Positions 38,344 through 48,159 of a DNA stretch of 64,000 bases are shown here, one piece after another; the first letter of the stretch is position 1; every line of letters starts with the position of its first letter. The position numbers and the translations under genes are program-made. A model generated the notes under the pieces. That model was given only the letters and a program-made list of their open reading frames with translations. It was not told the origin of the DNA and did not search any database. Origin of the DNA: Lojkania enalia. Lineage: Eukaryota > Ascomycota > Dothideomycetes > Pleosporales. The stretch lies in the NCBI GenBank assembly GCA_010094045.1, contig ML986604.1, positions 129,512-193,511 on the forward strand, read 5' to 3'.

Positions 38344-39934
38344 ATGGCAGATTTTCCTCCCCCGCCGGTCAACACAATTGGTGCGTTAACTGCTGAAATA
38401 TTTGTCCAAAGACGTTCTTATTTGAACTTTTTGATTGACAGGCTGGACAGACTGGAGCAACATTGGCTTCAAGATTCGAGAAGGCAAGCAGCATTTCCTT
38501 ACCATGATTTTGTTTTCAAAATTCAGAATTTTATCTTCAACCCAAAAGCACATATTTTGCCTCTAGAAAGTATACTTTGTTTTGGTGCTTGCTTCCTACC
38601 TACATTGTGGGCCAAATCTATAATGTTAAGAGCATGGGATTCATGCGGATGCCAAACGAGCTTTATAAAAATGGCTCAGGGGAGATTATCCAGCGAACGA
38701 AAAGATATAAGCATTATTATACAGTCCCTGTGTCTCTTGAACGCGCTCAGATAGATTGCCCAATTCCTCACTCTAACAACCCCCAGTCGCCGGCCACATA
38801 GAATCCCACTACTCTACCCAAACCGGACAATGGACCGAACCTATTTTCGTTGAGGATCCATACCTCCGCATCCACGGCATGGCCCCCGGCCTAAATTACG
38901 GCCAGCAATGCTACGAAGGCCTCAAAGCCTTCCGCGCCCCAAACAACACAATCAATATCTTCCGCCCTCAGCAGAATGCCGAGCGAATGCAGCACTCCGC
39001 CAGCTTCATATCGATCCCAGAGATCCCTTCCGAGCATTTTCTCAAGTGCGTTGGCTTAGCAGTTGGAATGAACGCCGCGTACGTACCGCCCCATAAGACG
39101 GGTGCCGCTATGTATGTTAGGCCGCTACTATTTGGGAGCTCTGCACAGTTGGGCTTGAACCCGCCGGAGGAGTATACGTTTGTTGTTTACGTTGTTCCCA
39201 CGGGCGTGTATCACGGTACGCATCCTGTTGATGCACTAATTCTCGAGCAATTTGATCGCGCGGCGCCGGAGGGCACAGGGTCTGCGAAAGTTGGAGGTAA
39301 TTATGCGCCAGTGTTGAGGTGGAGCGAGAAGGCGCATAAGGCTGGCTATGGAATTACGTTACACTTGGATAGTAAGACGAGGAGCGTTGTTGATGAGTTT
39401 TCGACGTCGGCGTTTATTGGAGTGAAGAAGAATGGGAATAAAATCAAGCTCGTGGCTTCAAATTCGAAGAATGTTATCAAGAGTGTGACAGGGGACTCGG
39501 TTCTACGGATTGCGGAGAGCTTTGGGTGGGAGACGGAGAGTCGGGAGGTATGTTCATTCTCTGTGAACTTTCTACATCTCCCGCACCTTCCACGGTTGCC
39601 TAGAACTCTCTCATGAAGGATGGAATTCTGATGACTACAGATTCCCTACGATGAGCTCTTTACCTTCGATGAGGTCCTTGCAGCCGGTACCGCCGCGGCG
39701 CTCGTCCCCATCAGATCCATCACCCTCGAATCCAAAGGTGACAAAATCGAATACAAGGAGGCATCCCAGGAACCCGGTCCCTGCTGTGTCAAGCTTCTCA
39801 CGGCCCTCAAGGGGATCCAGTTGGGCAATATTGAAGACAAGTTCGGCTGGCTATACCAAGTCGAGAAGCCAGAGCAATTCGGAAAGCAGGCAAATGGAGA
39901 GAAGCCAGATGATAACGTTGATCGCCTTCCTTGA
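38344..39934 (+). CDS. Branched-chain amino acid aminotransferase (PLP fold IV)
   Basis: Transfers the amino group between leucine, isoleucine or valine and 2-oxoglutarate. Exons 38344-38380, 38451-38483, 38787-39547, 39641-39934; 374 residues. Marks: DWSNIGFKIRE, RIHGMAPGLNYGQQCYEGLKAF, YVRPLLFGS, the PLP lysine in GSAKVGGNYAP (Lys191), DEFSTSAFIGV and a C-terminal GTAAALVPI loop. No mitochondrial presequence, so the enzyme is probably cytosolic; several fungal secondary-metabolite clusters use this form, but no cluster is seen here. The second intron is 303 nt with a GC donor (AG|GCAAGC); no GT donor nearby keeps the frame. An alternative acceptor nine bases upstream of exon 2 would add three residues. 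Confidence 0.9.
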
Positions 39935-40167
39935 TTGAGGGGGTATGGAGAATGGGACTGGCTTGTGAGGATTTTGTTAAGGCGTTTGAGGCAAAAGCTT
40001 TATGTCGGCGTTTAGGTTAGCTTTTGCGATTTAGAAAGTAGAAACGAAAGTGCATGTACAGCAATGTCATAAACAGTCGTTAACAAAGGTGGATTGGGAT
40101 ATTTAATTCTTATAGAGCTTTTTGACACATGCAATTCAGCACGTCTCTGGAGTATTCAATTCCCCAT

Positions 40168-41311
40168 CTACAACGTCCACACCACAATCCTTCCATCGAC
40201 CCCACTCGAGCTAATCTTCCTAACATTGCCTGCGCTCTCTTCAAAGCTGCGAATTGTGTTAATAGTATTTTGATGCACGCTCTTCAGCTTGGTATCATCC
40301 GTAACCTTGCCCTTCAAATCCATTTGCCTGAACATATTGAGTGCAGACTCCTCGCGCTGATCCTGCATACCGGGTCGGCCCTTGGACTCGAGAGAGCCTG
40401 CAAGCTGCCAACCTTGTTCTGAACCCTGCAGACGGTAGATCTCACAGTTGTAGCCTGCAGCGAGGATCTCATCCTCACTGCTCCATACCAAGCTCATGAA
40501 TGGTAGAAGTTGTGTGCTAATACTGACAACAGCGCGGGGTGGCTGCTCAGGAGCGCTCGGATAGACAACAGTCAAACTGCTGTCGTGGGCGGCGAAAGCG
40601 AGCGCATTTCCGCTTGGGGAGAATGCAACACTGTGGATCCAGCCAGCTGTATTATTCAAGAACTCGCCGCATACGGTATTGAATGGGAGACGCTCTCCCC
40701 ATGCCGAGGGCTCCGGCCGGGCATCTACACCCTTAATAAAGCTAGAGAAGACACGAGCATGACCGTCGGTGGAACCTGCCGCGAGGAGAACAGAGTTCGG
40801 GTGCCATGCAACGGTAGTAATAGTGCTGCGGATCGGCTTCTTAATGTGCTTCGAGACCCACCAGTTGTCTTCCTCCTCGAAGTAGCAAACAGGGATGAGG
40901 CGGGCGCCAGAGCCAACAGCGAACTTAGTCTCAGAGGGCGCCCAACGGACACATGTAGCAGCGCGGTTGATACGGAGAAGGACAAGAGTGGGCTTCCATC
41001 CCTGGGGAGAGGGTTCCCAGACGTATGCATTGCGGTCCGTGATTTGTTAGCCGCCTGATGCGTGGGATGAATAGGCAATGAAGCCAACCTTGAGAACAAG
41101 TGACAATCTTGCCAGTGTTCGGCGCAATGTCAACTCCAGTAACAGTCTTGTCATGTCCTGTCAATTCATCCTTCAACTGAAATTTCCCGCCCTGTCTCTG
41201 GTACAGGTCGACATTGTTCTCGCGGGCAACAGCAAGCGTCTGACGGTCGGCGGAGAAGGAATGATCCGCAATGGGATGGTGGAAGAGGTGGTGGACATCT
41301 GGAGGGGCCAT
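40168..41311 (-). CDS. ARC40: Arp2/3 complex subunit ARPC1 (WD repeat, Arc40/Sop2)
   Basis: WD40 propeller subunit of the Arp2/3 complex, which nucleates branched actin at endocytic patches. Exons (minus): 41311-41089 and 41036-40168; 363 residues, the normal length. Marks: HHPIADHSFSADRQTLAV, GHDKTVTGVDIAPN, VTCSQDRNAYVWEP, RWAPSETKFAVGSG, TTVAWHPNSVLLAAGS, GWIHSVAFSPSGNALAF and a C-terminal SSSGVDGRIVVWTL. All parts of the propeller are present. The only way to join the two frames at the conserved CSQDRNAYVW is a 52-nt intron that begins GT and ends GG instead of AG; see findings. The ATG at 41311 starts at the family N-terminus (MAPPDVHHL). Confidence 0.92.
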
Positions 41312-41685
41312 GGCGACAGTGATATTTTTGCGCAATAGGAGGAGCTCTCTACTATTGCAGTACTTTTAGTTGGGAGAGAGTTGTTGGATTCTACGGGTGG
41401 AGTTGTGAGGGGCGGTGATATCGGCGTCGGAAATCTTGGCATCCACCGGCGAATTTCGTGCTTCCCATTAAGCAGCTTCACTATTGCCCTTCCAGTCTGC
41501 ACTCTGCACCCCATCCCACATCTACGCCGGTGAGAAGCGCTTGACTGTTAGAGGAGCATTGCTAGCTCTACACGGACTCTCTTACCCACGGTCCCAATCA
41601 GACCCAGGCTAGCACCTGGGTCCTTCAACTCTGTTCCAAGGGCTGTTCCACCACTACACGCGGGTTGATATTCACGAATTCAAAC
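41312..41685. promoter_or_regulatory. Bidirectional promoter, ARPC1 and snRNP gene
   Basis: A 374-nt spacer between divergent start codons. GC-rich, no TATA-like box seen. Confidence 0.5.
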
Positions 41686-42338
41686 ATGGCGCTCGCTACG
41701 AGGGGTCCCCCTCCCACAGCGCCAAAGGCGATACCGCCTAATCAGACGTAAGACCCCATATCCTTCGCTCAGCGCCCGTTACCCATCATCGCAGTCTCTA
41801 CGTTCACAACCTACCTGACGCGCCCCGCAACCGAGACCTAAAACGCAGCCTCTATATGCTCTTCGCAACCTATGGAGTCGTTCTCGACGTTATTACCATA
41901 AAGAATAAGAAGATGCGAGGTCAGGCGCACGTCGTTTTCCGAGACATTGATTCCAGCACGCAGGCAATGCGCGCACTCCAAGGCTTCAATTTCTTCGGAA
42001 AGGATATGGTAGGCTATCTCTTCCACGTTGGTATTTCTTGACTAATTCACGTGCAGAAAATTGAATACGCAAAGAGCAAGTCACATACCTTCGCAAAACT
42101 CGAAGGCACGTACTTTAAGCAACCAGATCGGTCTATGCAGGCGGAACAAACCGCGCCAACCACCGCGCAACAGGCAGTGTTTGGAATAGGCGCAGCGCCG
42201 ACAAAGGCCAAGCCAATTCAGCCCCAGACACAGGAAGAGGGGGCCAAGGGCGTCAAGAGAGGAAGGGAGGAAGAGAGCGAGGAGGAAGAGGAAGGAGAAG
42301 AAGACGATGCGGCTATGGATGTTTCGGATTCTGAATAG
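41686..42338 (+). CDS. MSL1: U1A/U2B''-family spliceosomal snRNP protein
   Basis: RNA-binding protein of the U1 or U2 snRNP; in fungi a single RRM member usually serves as U2B''. Exons 41686-41747, 41795-42008, 42057-42338; 185 residues. One RRM (about 21-98) with RNP2 LYVHNLPD and RNP1 RGQAHVVF, followed by FFGKDMKIEYAKSKSH, the conserved end of the first RRM in U1A/U2B''. There is no second RRM. The C-terminus is low complexity and strongly acidic (runs of Glu and Asp), preceded by VKRGREEE. Introns of 47-48 nt carry clear branch sites. U1A and U2B'' cannot be told apart with certainty by eye. Confidence 0.88.
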
Positions 42339-43918
42339 TTGATATACCCAAGCGAGATGGATTTTCATGCATTAAAGCATAGTTAGCTTGAGACACACTC
42401 GACGGCGTTGTCCTCACAGGGAGACCATAGATCGTCACAATAGGGAGAGATCGGCCCGGCATGGTAAGCAATGACGGGCGAGAAAAATGGGCAAGTAAGT
42501 GTGTGAACCTTTCTGCAGTCACTTTCTTACGAAATCTTAGCATACTTATATCTGATCAAATGATATTGTCCCCGTCTGCGTCGGAATATTACCCTGTCGC
42601 CCACCCCGAGTACGTGGCATTCTACTACCGCGGCCTTAGGGTTAATAACATAATCTTAATGCTCTTTCAATTCAAATATACCTAAAAGATTCCCTTACTA
42701 GTGTAGAGAAAGCAATAACCTTTGTAGTGATTCCACCAGTGCTTAAACCAGAATTCGTTGCTGCTGCTAGCGGCTTTAGACAATCTAGAGGATCTTCTTC
42801 CAACGGAGCTCTAGGTGTCGAACAATATATTCTATTCAGTAAGGGGACCAGACCCAACAAACAAAACAAGCACAGGCGCCTGCCTAATGACCATCAGCTC
42901 TATGACCTCTTGCTTTTTAAGGACAAATAATTAGTTTTAAGGGTGCGGAATTAGTAACGAGGCTACTAGCTAAAAAGTTAAAAGACATTGTGAACATCGC
43001 TACAACTCTAGGTATGCCTTGAAAGAGCATGTTGCTAACATAGTTCAGTGTCCTTGAAGGCGATCGATTGTTGGTCACTGACCTTTCAATATCAATCTTG
43101 TCCCAGATGATGAATAGTCGTATAATATCAGAGATATCTACTAGCCTAGAGCGAACCCTAGAATCCTTGGCAACATCCGCTTAGTGTACATGTTGGCTAT
43201 ATGAGTGTAATCAGTTCACCAACTTTGTCATAGCATCGGCCACTTGGCCCGAAGTAAAGTCCCAGTCGGTCACAAAAGCGTCCTAAAGGGTGGCGGACTC
43301 ATATTCCGGAGTCTCTCACTGCTTTTTCTTTCCCACATTGTATGGCCTCGGCTGTGGACTGACAGCTCATCATTCCGCTTAATCAAAAGAGCAAGCGCGC
43401 TCTAGATTCTTGCTTCATGATACTCCTCATCTTGCTCACCAAGTGCAACCCTTTTCCAACACCCTCATCAATCCTTAACGCCTCTTCAAGGTTCCTCCAT
43501 CTCCTTGGACACTCTCTATATCCGCCTTGGATAGATGGAATCTTGCAAGAACGCTTAACGGTAACTGCAACCTAAAGTCTCATAGCGAGACCCCGGGAAT
43601 TAGCAACGTTATCCAAGCAACATCCATTGCTTCATTGGATAGTTTACTAAAGAAAAAACCGTAAAAGTCCATGTTAATTCACAATTCTATTCATTTGTCC
43701 ACCTTCCCTTCAATTTCATACACGTCTTTCAACATTGTGTATACGCATCCACCCCCCACAAATATATTCTTCGCAATTTGTGCCATTTTTATGGATGCCA
43801 TACACACTTCCAACTCCAACATACACATATATTTATCCCACCACAATCCTTCCTAATCCACCAAAATTTTATCCCTTATTTTCCTGGCAAAGCTACAAAT
43901 TCATAACTCTACACCAAG
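42339..43918. other. Low-GC intergenic region with possible decayed coding sequence
   Basis: No intact gene. On + from about 42727 to 42927 an open frame of 67 codons ends in a basic stretch but has no homologue I recognise. On the minus strand between about 43565 and 43080 the sequence reads as coding-like with only scattered stops in one frame. Both could be transposon or gene relics. The right end (43.65-43.9 kb) is C-rich, the promoter of the next gene. Confidence 0.4.
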
Positions 43919-44527
43919 ATGTGGTTCCGCTCGAAAAAGCCCCGGCACCAAGCCCAATCATTCTTCAATAACCAATCAGCCAAACAGCCAACTAATAAAC
44001 AGCACCAACCTTCCAAAGCCCACATGCACAAAGTCTTTCAAAACAAACTCTACTACCCCTCTCCATCGGAGAGCCAAGGCTGTGCGCCGGCACGAAGCCC
44101 ATCGCTCCGTCCCTTCCAATCCCAAAACGCTCACCAGGCATATCACTCTGTATACTCTAGATACATTGCACAAAATGAACGACGGCCTGCTCTAGGTCCT
44201 CACGCGCCACACCATAATTCTAATACTAGTACCAATAATAAAAAGCTACCAGCTACCCCTAACAGCTCCTCGCCACCCGGCTTCTTCCACCCTGAGCGCC
44301 CCGATCGTCCGAGCCTGCATCTAGACGTCCTAACCTCGTACTCGCGGAGCGAGTTGCGGCGGCCGTCGATAGTGCCCGAGAGCTTCAGCGTCAGGCCGCT
44401 GGAGCAAGGGGCGTCGACGCAGCAACAGGGCCGCGCGAATCTAGCGCGGCAGAATGCAGTTGCAGGGAAAGGGAAGAGGGCTGGGTCGGAGGGGTATAAG
44501 GCCTATTTTCCGTATCGGGAGAAGTAG
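43919..44527 (+). CDS. Basic, disordered protein of unknown function
   Basis: Single exon, 202 residues. The sequence is low complexity, rich in Ser, Pro, Gln, Asn and Arg/Lys, and lacks hydrophobic segments, signal peptide or known domain. It opens MWFRSKKPRHQ, carries a Pro/Ser stretch (ATPNSSSPPGFF) in the middle and ends with GYKAYFPYREK. The ATG has a C-rich leader with an A at -3. A coding role is supported by the clean 609-nt frame, the promoter-like upstream composition and codon use with C/G third positions in the second half; it is not supported by any family I know. Confidence 0.55.
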   Translation: MWFRSKKPRHQAQSFFNNQSAKQPTNKQHQPSKAHMHKVFQNKLYYPSPSESQGCAPARSPSLRPFQSQNAHQAYHSVYSRYIAQNERRPALGPHAPHHNSNTSTNNKKLPATPNSSSPPGFFHPERPDRPSLHLDVLTSYSRSELRRPSIVPESFSVRPLEQGASTQQQGRANLARQNAVAGKGKRAGSEGYKAYFPYREK

Positions 44528-46118
44528 AGGAAAAGGAAGAGGGATGAGGATGTGTAGAGGTAGGTATGTATATTAGCTAGGCTGTTGCGGCGTGGGGGGG
44601 GGGTATTAGCATGATTAAGGCGGGCTCAAACGTACGGTCTTCGAATGTGTCCACTGGAGAGGATAACGCAATACGTTCCACAAAATTTATTTATTTATAT
44701 TTGGTTCCGGCATGTGGCCGGCTTGGTGGTGGAAACCTGGGTAGGCAAGTGCTCTGAGGACTGAGCACAGTCAATCCCAGCACCATCCTTCTTCCTCAAT
44801 ATTTTACGCCACTCAACACTGCACATGTATCGCCATCCGTCCATGTTATCACATGCTCTTCCTCGTCCTAGTCTCACAACACGAATTCTCCCCCCCAAAC
44901 AAAAAAAAAAAAAAAAAAAAACCCAATATGTCATAGAGAAATTCACGCCCCCCTTCCCCCTCCCATTCCTCCCTCTTACCACAGCCAATCACCCCTATAG
45001 GCAAACCCCCGGCAACTTCAGCCCCTCCTAGAATTCGAAAAAAAAAAAAAAAAAAAAAAAAAAAACACGTACACGTATTGCTTCAAAAACCTACCACCAT
45101 CACCAACACCTACTAATCCCAAATACTTAGTTTCTTATATTAAACTACTAACGCGCATATGCACAACCCCATTACTTCCACAGCCACCTCTCCATCCTTC
45201 TCTTCTCAACCACATTGATCCCGTTGCATATGATAACCTACCCACCCCAAACAGCCTCAAACATCCGCATCACACTAGCCATATCAAGATCGTCTTAACA
45301 CAATCTCTCAATTGAGTGTCACGTTACCTCCTCACTTACCGTCAGTATGGCAACAGGGGGCACACATCTCAACCGACACAGCAAAGAAAACCCACTATTA
45401 TGCATTGTCTTGACTTCCAATCTTCACCCTTCCACATAATACATATCTACTTCCCAAAACTCCGTAGTCCACGATGCAAAGTAATAAAAGTAGCCTGCCA
45501 ACCGAACCATGCGCCCCGCTGACGTCCAGGAGAAAAAAAAAAAAAAAAAAAAAACCCCCTTCCGAGGAGAAGAAAAGAAAAGAAAACCAAATATGTACAC
45601 TACAAAATGATAAGGCAAGCAAAAGTGGATATCAAAATCTTATAATGCCGCTCCACCGTGCATCCATCCATCTGAAGAGCCAGGCTAACAAAAGTCCTCG
45701 AACGATCTTTAATCGTCGTTTGCAATGACCATAACAAAACAACTTATGCCCTTAACAACACCGGGCAATCGATCAGGACGGTGCGACCGTGGGGGTGCGG
45801 CAGTATTTGCTGAAAAATAGAATAGGGTAGTTTTTCTCTCATGGACACGCTGGCTGGTATGCATGCTAGGGTGATAAGCATATACGCACGAACTCCGGCC
45901 ACCCTGATCTAGGGGCTAGAGGAAAACATATATACGGGTCGCGAAGCGGCGGGGATGGCAGCCGATCTATATATGTACTGGTGATAGAATATCCTCAACG
46001 CCTTCAATAGGCTATACTCGAACTCATGACCTGGAACGTGGTGAGCTTGTAAATCCCCGCAACGATAGGAGGAATGAGGGCCAACCAACCTCTCCAGAAT
46101 GAAAGAAGACAAGGGTCT
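44528..46118. other. Gene-free region with A-tracts
   Basis: No supported gene. C-rich and A-rich on the + strand, with three long A-runs listed separately. The right end is the 3' flank of the next minus-strand gene. Confidence 0.5.
45039..45065 (+). repeat. Poly-A tract, one of three
   Basis: A run of about 27 A. Two similar runs of about 20 A lie at about 44901-44920 and 45534-45553, so three long A-runs fall within 650 nt and all on the same strand. Confidence 0.85.
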
Positions 46119-46697
46119 CTAGTTATTCGGAATCTGCTTGCTCTGGCCATTTCCTGCCCAAACACCGCCGCCGACGGCCCTCGAGATGCCGACGCCCAGC
46201 CCGACAGCCGCGGCCACTACAAGCAGAGCAATGATGATCTTAGCCCATAGTCTCTGCTTGCTGTTCAGACTGCGGAACAGATTGCAGCCGCGCGCCCGCC
46301 GGTTCATCTTCTTCTTATCCAGAATCGTCTGCCGCGTCGGCCACATGGTGCACTCCTTGAGCCGCCCGTCGACGGACACTTTGGGGTTCTGCGTCGTGGC
46401 CGCTGAGAGCGGCGCCCCGGCTTCGAGGTCCTTCTCGTACACGTGCACGTCAAGGTGCGTTTTACTAGGGGTCTGGAGCGTAGACTCGGGGGCCTGGCGC
46501 TCGCGCTGGGCGTCCGGGTGCTTGTAGAATGCGGAGAAGGGATTGGATGAATCGAAGCCCATTTCCTTCTCATGGGACCCGGGCAATGCTGCGGACATGT
46601 TCGATTCAGTGGAGGGGGGAGACCGCAGGGCGGGCTGCGGCTTTGTATGGTCGACAATGCTAGCACCGAAGGTGACGGGCTCGTTGTTTGCAGCCAT
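46119..46697 (-). CDS. Conserved single-pass membrane protein of unknown function
   Basis: Single exon, 192 residues. The N-terminal 120 residues are hydrophilic, probably cytosolic, with SSNPFSAFYKHPDAQRER. A conserved block reads LKECTMWPTRQTILDKK and ARGCNLFRSLNSKQRLW, followed directly by one membrane helix (AKIIIALLVVAAAVGLGVGISRAVGG, about 155-180) and a short tail. I recall close relatives in many filamentous ascomycetes with the same MWPxRQT, Cys and GVGISRAVGGGVW pattern, all uncharacterised. It has no signal peptide, so it is probably tail-anchored or type II. Topology and the conserved Cys before the helix suggest possible palmitoylation, an inference only. Confidence 0.75.
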   Translation of the reverse strand: MAANNEPVTFGASIVDHTKPQPALRSPPSTESNMSAALPGSHEKEMGFDSSNPFSAFYKHPDAQRERQAPESTLQTPSKTHLDVHVYEKDLEAGAPLSAATTQNPKVSVDGRLKECTMWPTRQTILDKKKMNRRARGCNLFRSLNSKQRLWAKIIIALLVVAAAVGLGVGISRAVGGGVWAGNGQSKQIPNN

Positions 46698-48159
46698 AGC
46701 GGCGGGAGTCGTGGGGGAGAGACAGTGACTTGGGGAGGGAGCGTTTGTTGTTCAATGGCCAGCAGCGGTCAAGGTGATGACGGGTCCTTGATAGATGAAT
46801 GGGGGAGCAAACTCCAGAGTCGTGGCGGAAACAGTTCCCAATTGCAGGGCCACAGTTTGCATGAAGCTCGCGGTGACGTCTTGGGGGTGGCCCGTGGTGC
46901 AGGGCTCAACGACGAAAGGGGAAGCGGCGACAGGGGCACGGGGAGGGAGAGTGGTGGTGCCAGAAAGAGCGGCACCGTAGCTGGTCGTCCAGCGGCAGCT
47001 ACAACTGCAATTGTACAACGGCGGGGGGAAGAAGAGAAGTGGTGTGAGGCTCGAGAGCGAGTGATCCAACAAAAGATCGAAAGAACGCGCGAGGGGAAGG
47101 CGGGTGAATATGAGGAGCCAGGCGCAGGCTAGGATGGCCAGTGGTGATGGATGAGGAGGTGAGTCTAGCACAATTGGCGGCGGAGCATTGGCCGCTAGCC
47201 AGGACCCCAGCTCGATCCGGCCTGCTTCCGCGAAATTGACGGTGCGAGTGGTTTCATTCTTCGGCTACGAAGAGGGCTATACGCACACGGCCCTGAGCTA
47301 TACGCATCAGAGTGCTCGCCCACCGATCACTCAATCAATCGCCCCCTTCATGTTGATGACTGACATTATGCCCCTGCCGCAGCTCCCGCAGCAATTGTCC
47401 GCAGCAATTGTTCGCAGCCAGCCTCCTGAGGCCACTGGGAATCACGCTGCAGACACGCGCGGGCGATAAGCTACCTGCGTCGTCCATCAATAGAGCTTGT
47501 GCCTCTCCATGCACGCCAATGCACAAAGTTGGGCGGTTCCTGAACACGAGCGCGGCGCTACCGAAAGCAGCAAAGGCCCGACTCGGTTCTAGATGCGCTC
47601 GTCTGCACAAGCCGCCCCAGCGCCTCTCCGAGAGCTTGGCTGTTGAGCCGGTGGCGCCAAAACACCACTTTCAGCGACCACATGAAATCTAGCGCAGGGT
47701 CGTATGTATTGGCCCCGCACGTGCCGTTTTCGTCTTCGTGATGTCGACTCCACGCATGGCCACGCGGGGATGACGGCGGCAACCCGCATGTCTGCAATCA
47801 TAGCGCCCCCCTCGAAGTCTCGTCTCAACAATGATAACGTTGATCGATGTATCTACTACTATTCATCATTAGAGGAGGGCTATATATGTAGCTGTCGAAG
47901 TGTCCATATATCCGAGTGGACCAATGCCACACGCAGTGCATCGCTCAAAGATATGCCTGCTCGCAATGCCATCCGTCGTCCGTGCCTCCGAAAGTAGTTC
48001 TAGTCGAGGACCACATTTTTCCATCCAGAGAAACGCCGTCCGAATGCCCGTCTTTCAATCTCCACCTCCCGACTCGGAAGTAATGCAAAACAAAACTACC
48101 TATTATTGCCGACCCAGTGGCCTCGGGGGAAATGATATTACATCTGCGTTTCATGCGCA
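46698..48159. other. Intergenic region
   Basis: Promoter of the single-pass protein on the left and the 3' flank of the ABC transporter gene on the right. Several open frames overlap on both strands with high GC but none has an ATG plus domain. No repeat seen. Confidence 0.5.

Noticed and set aside
46752..47171. Minus-strand open frame with a hydrophobic N-terminus resembling a signal peptide
   Set aside because: It starts without ATG, has no domain and lies in the 5' region of the single-pass membrane protein gene.
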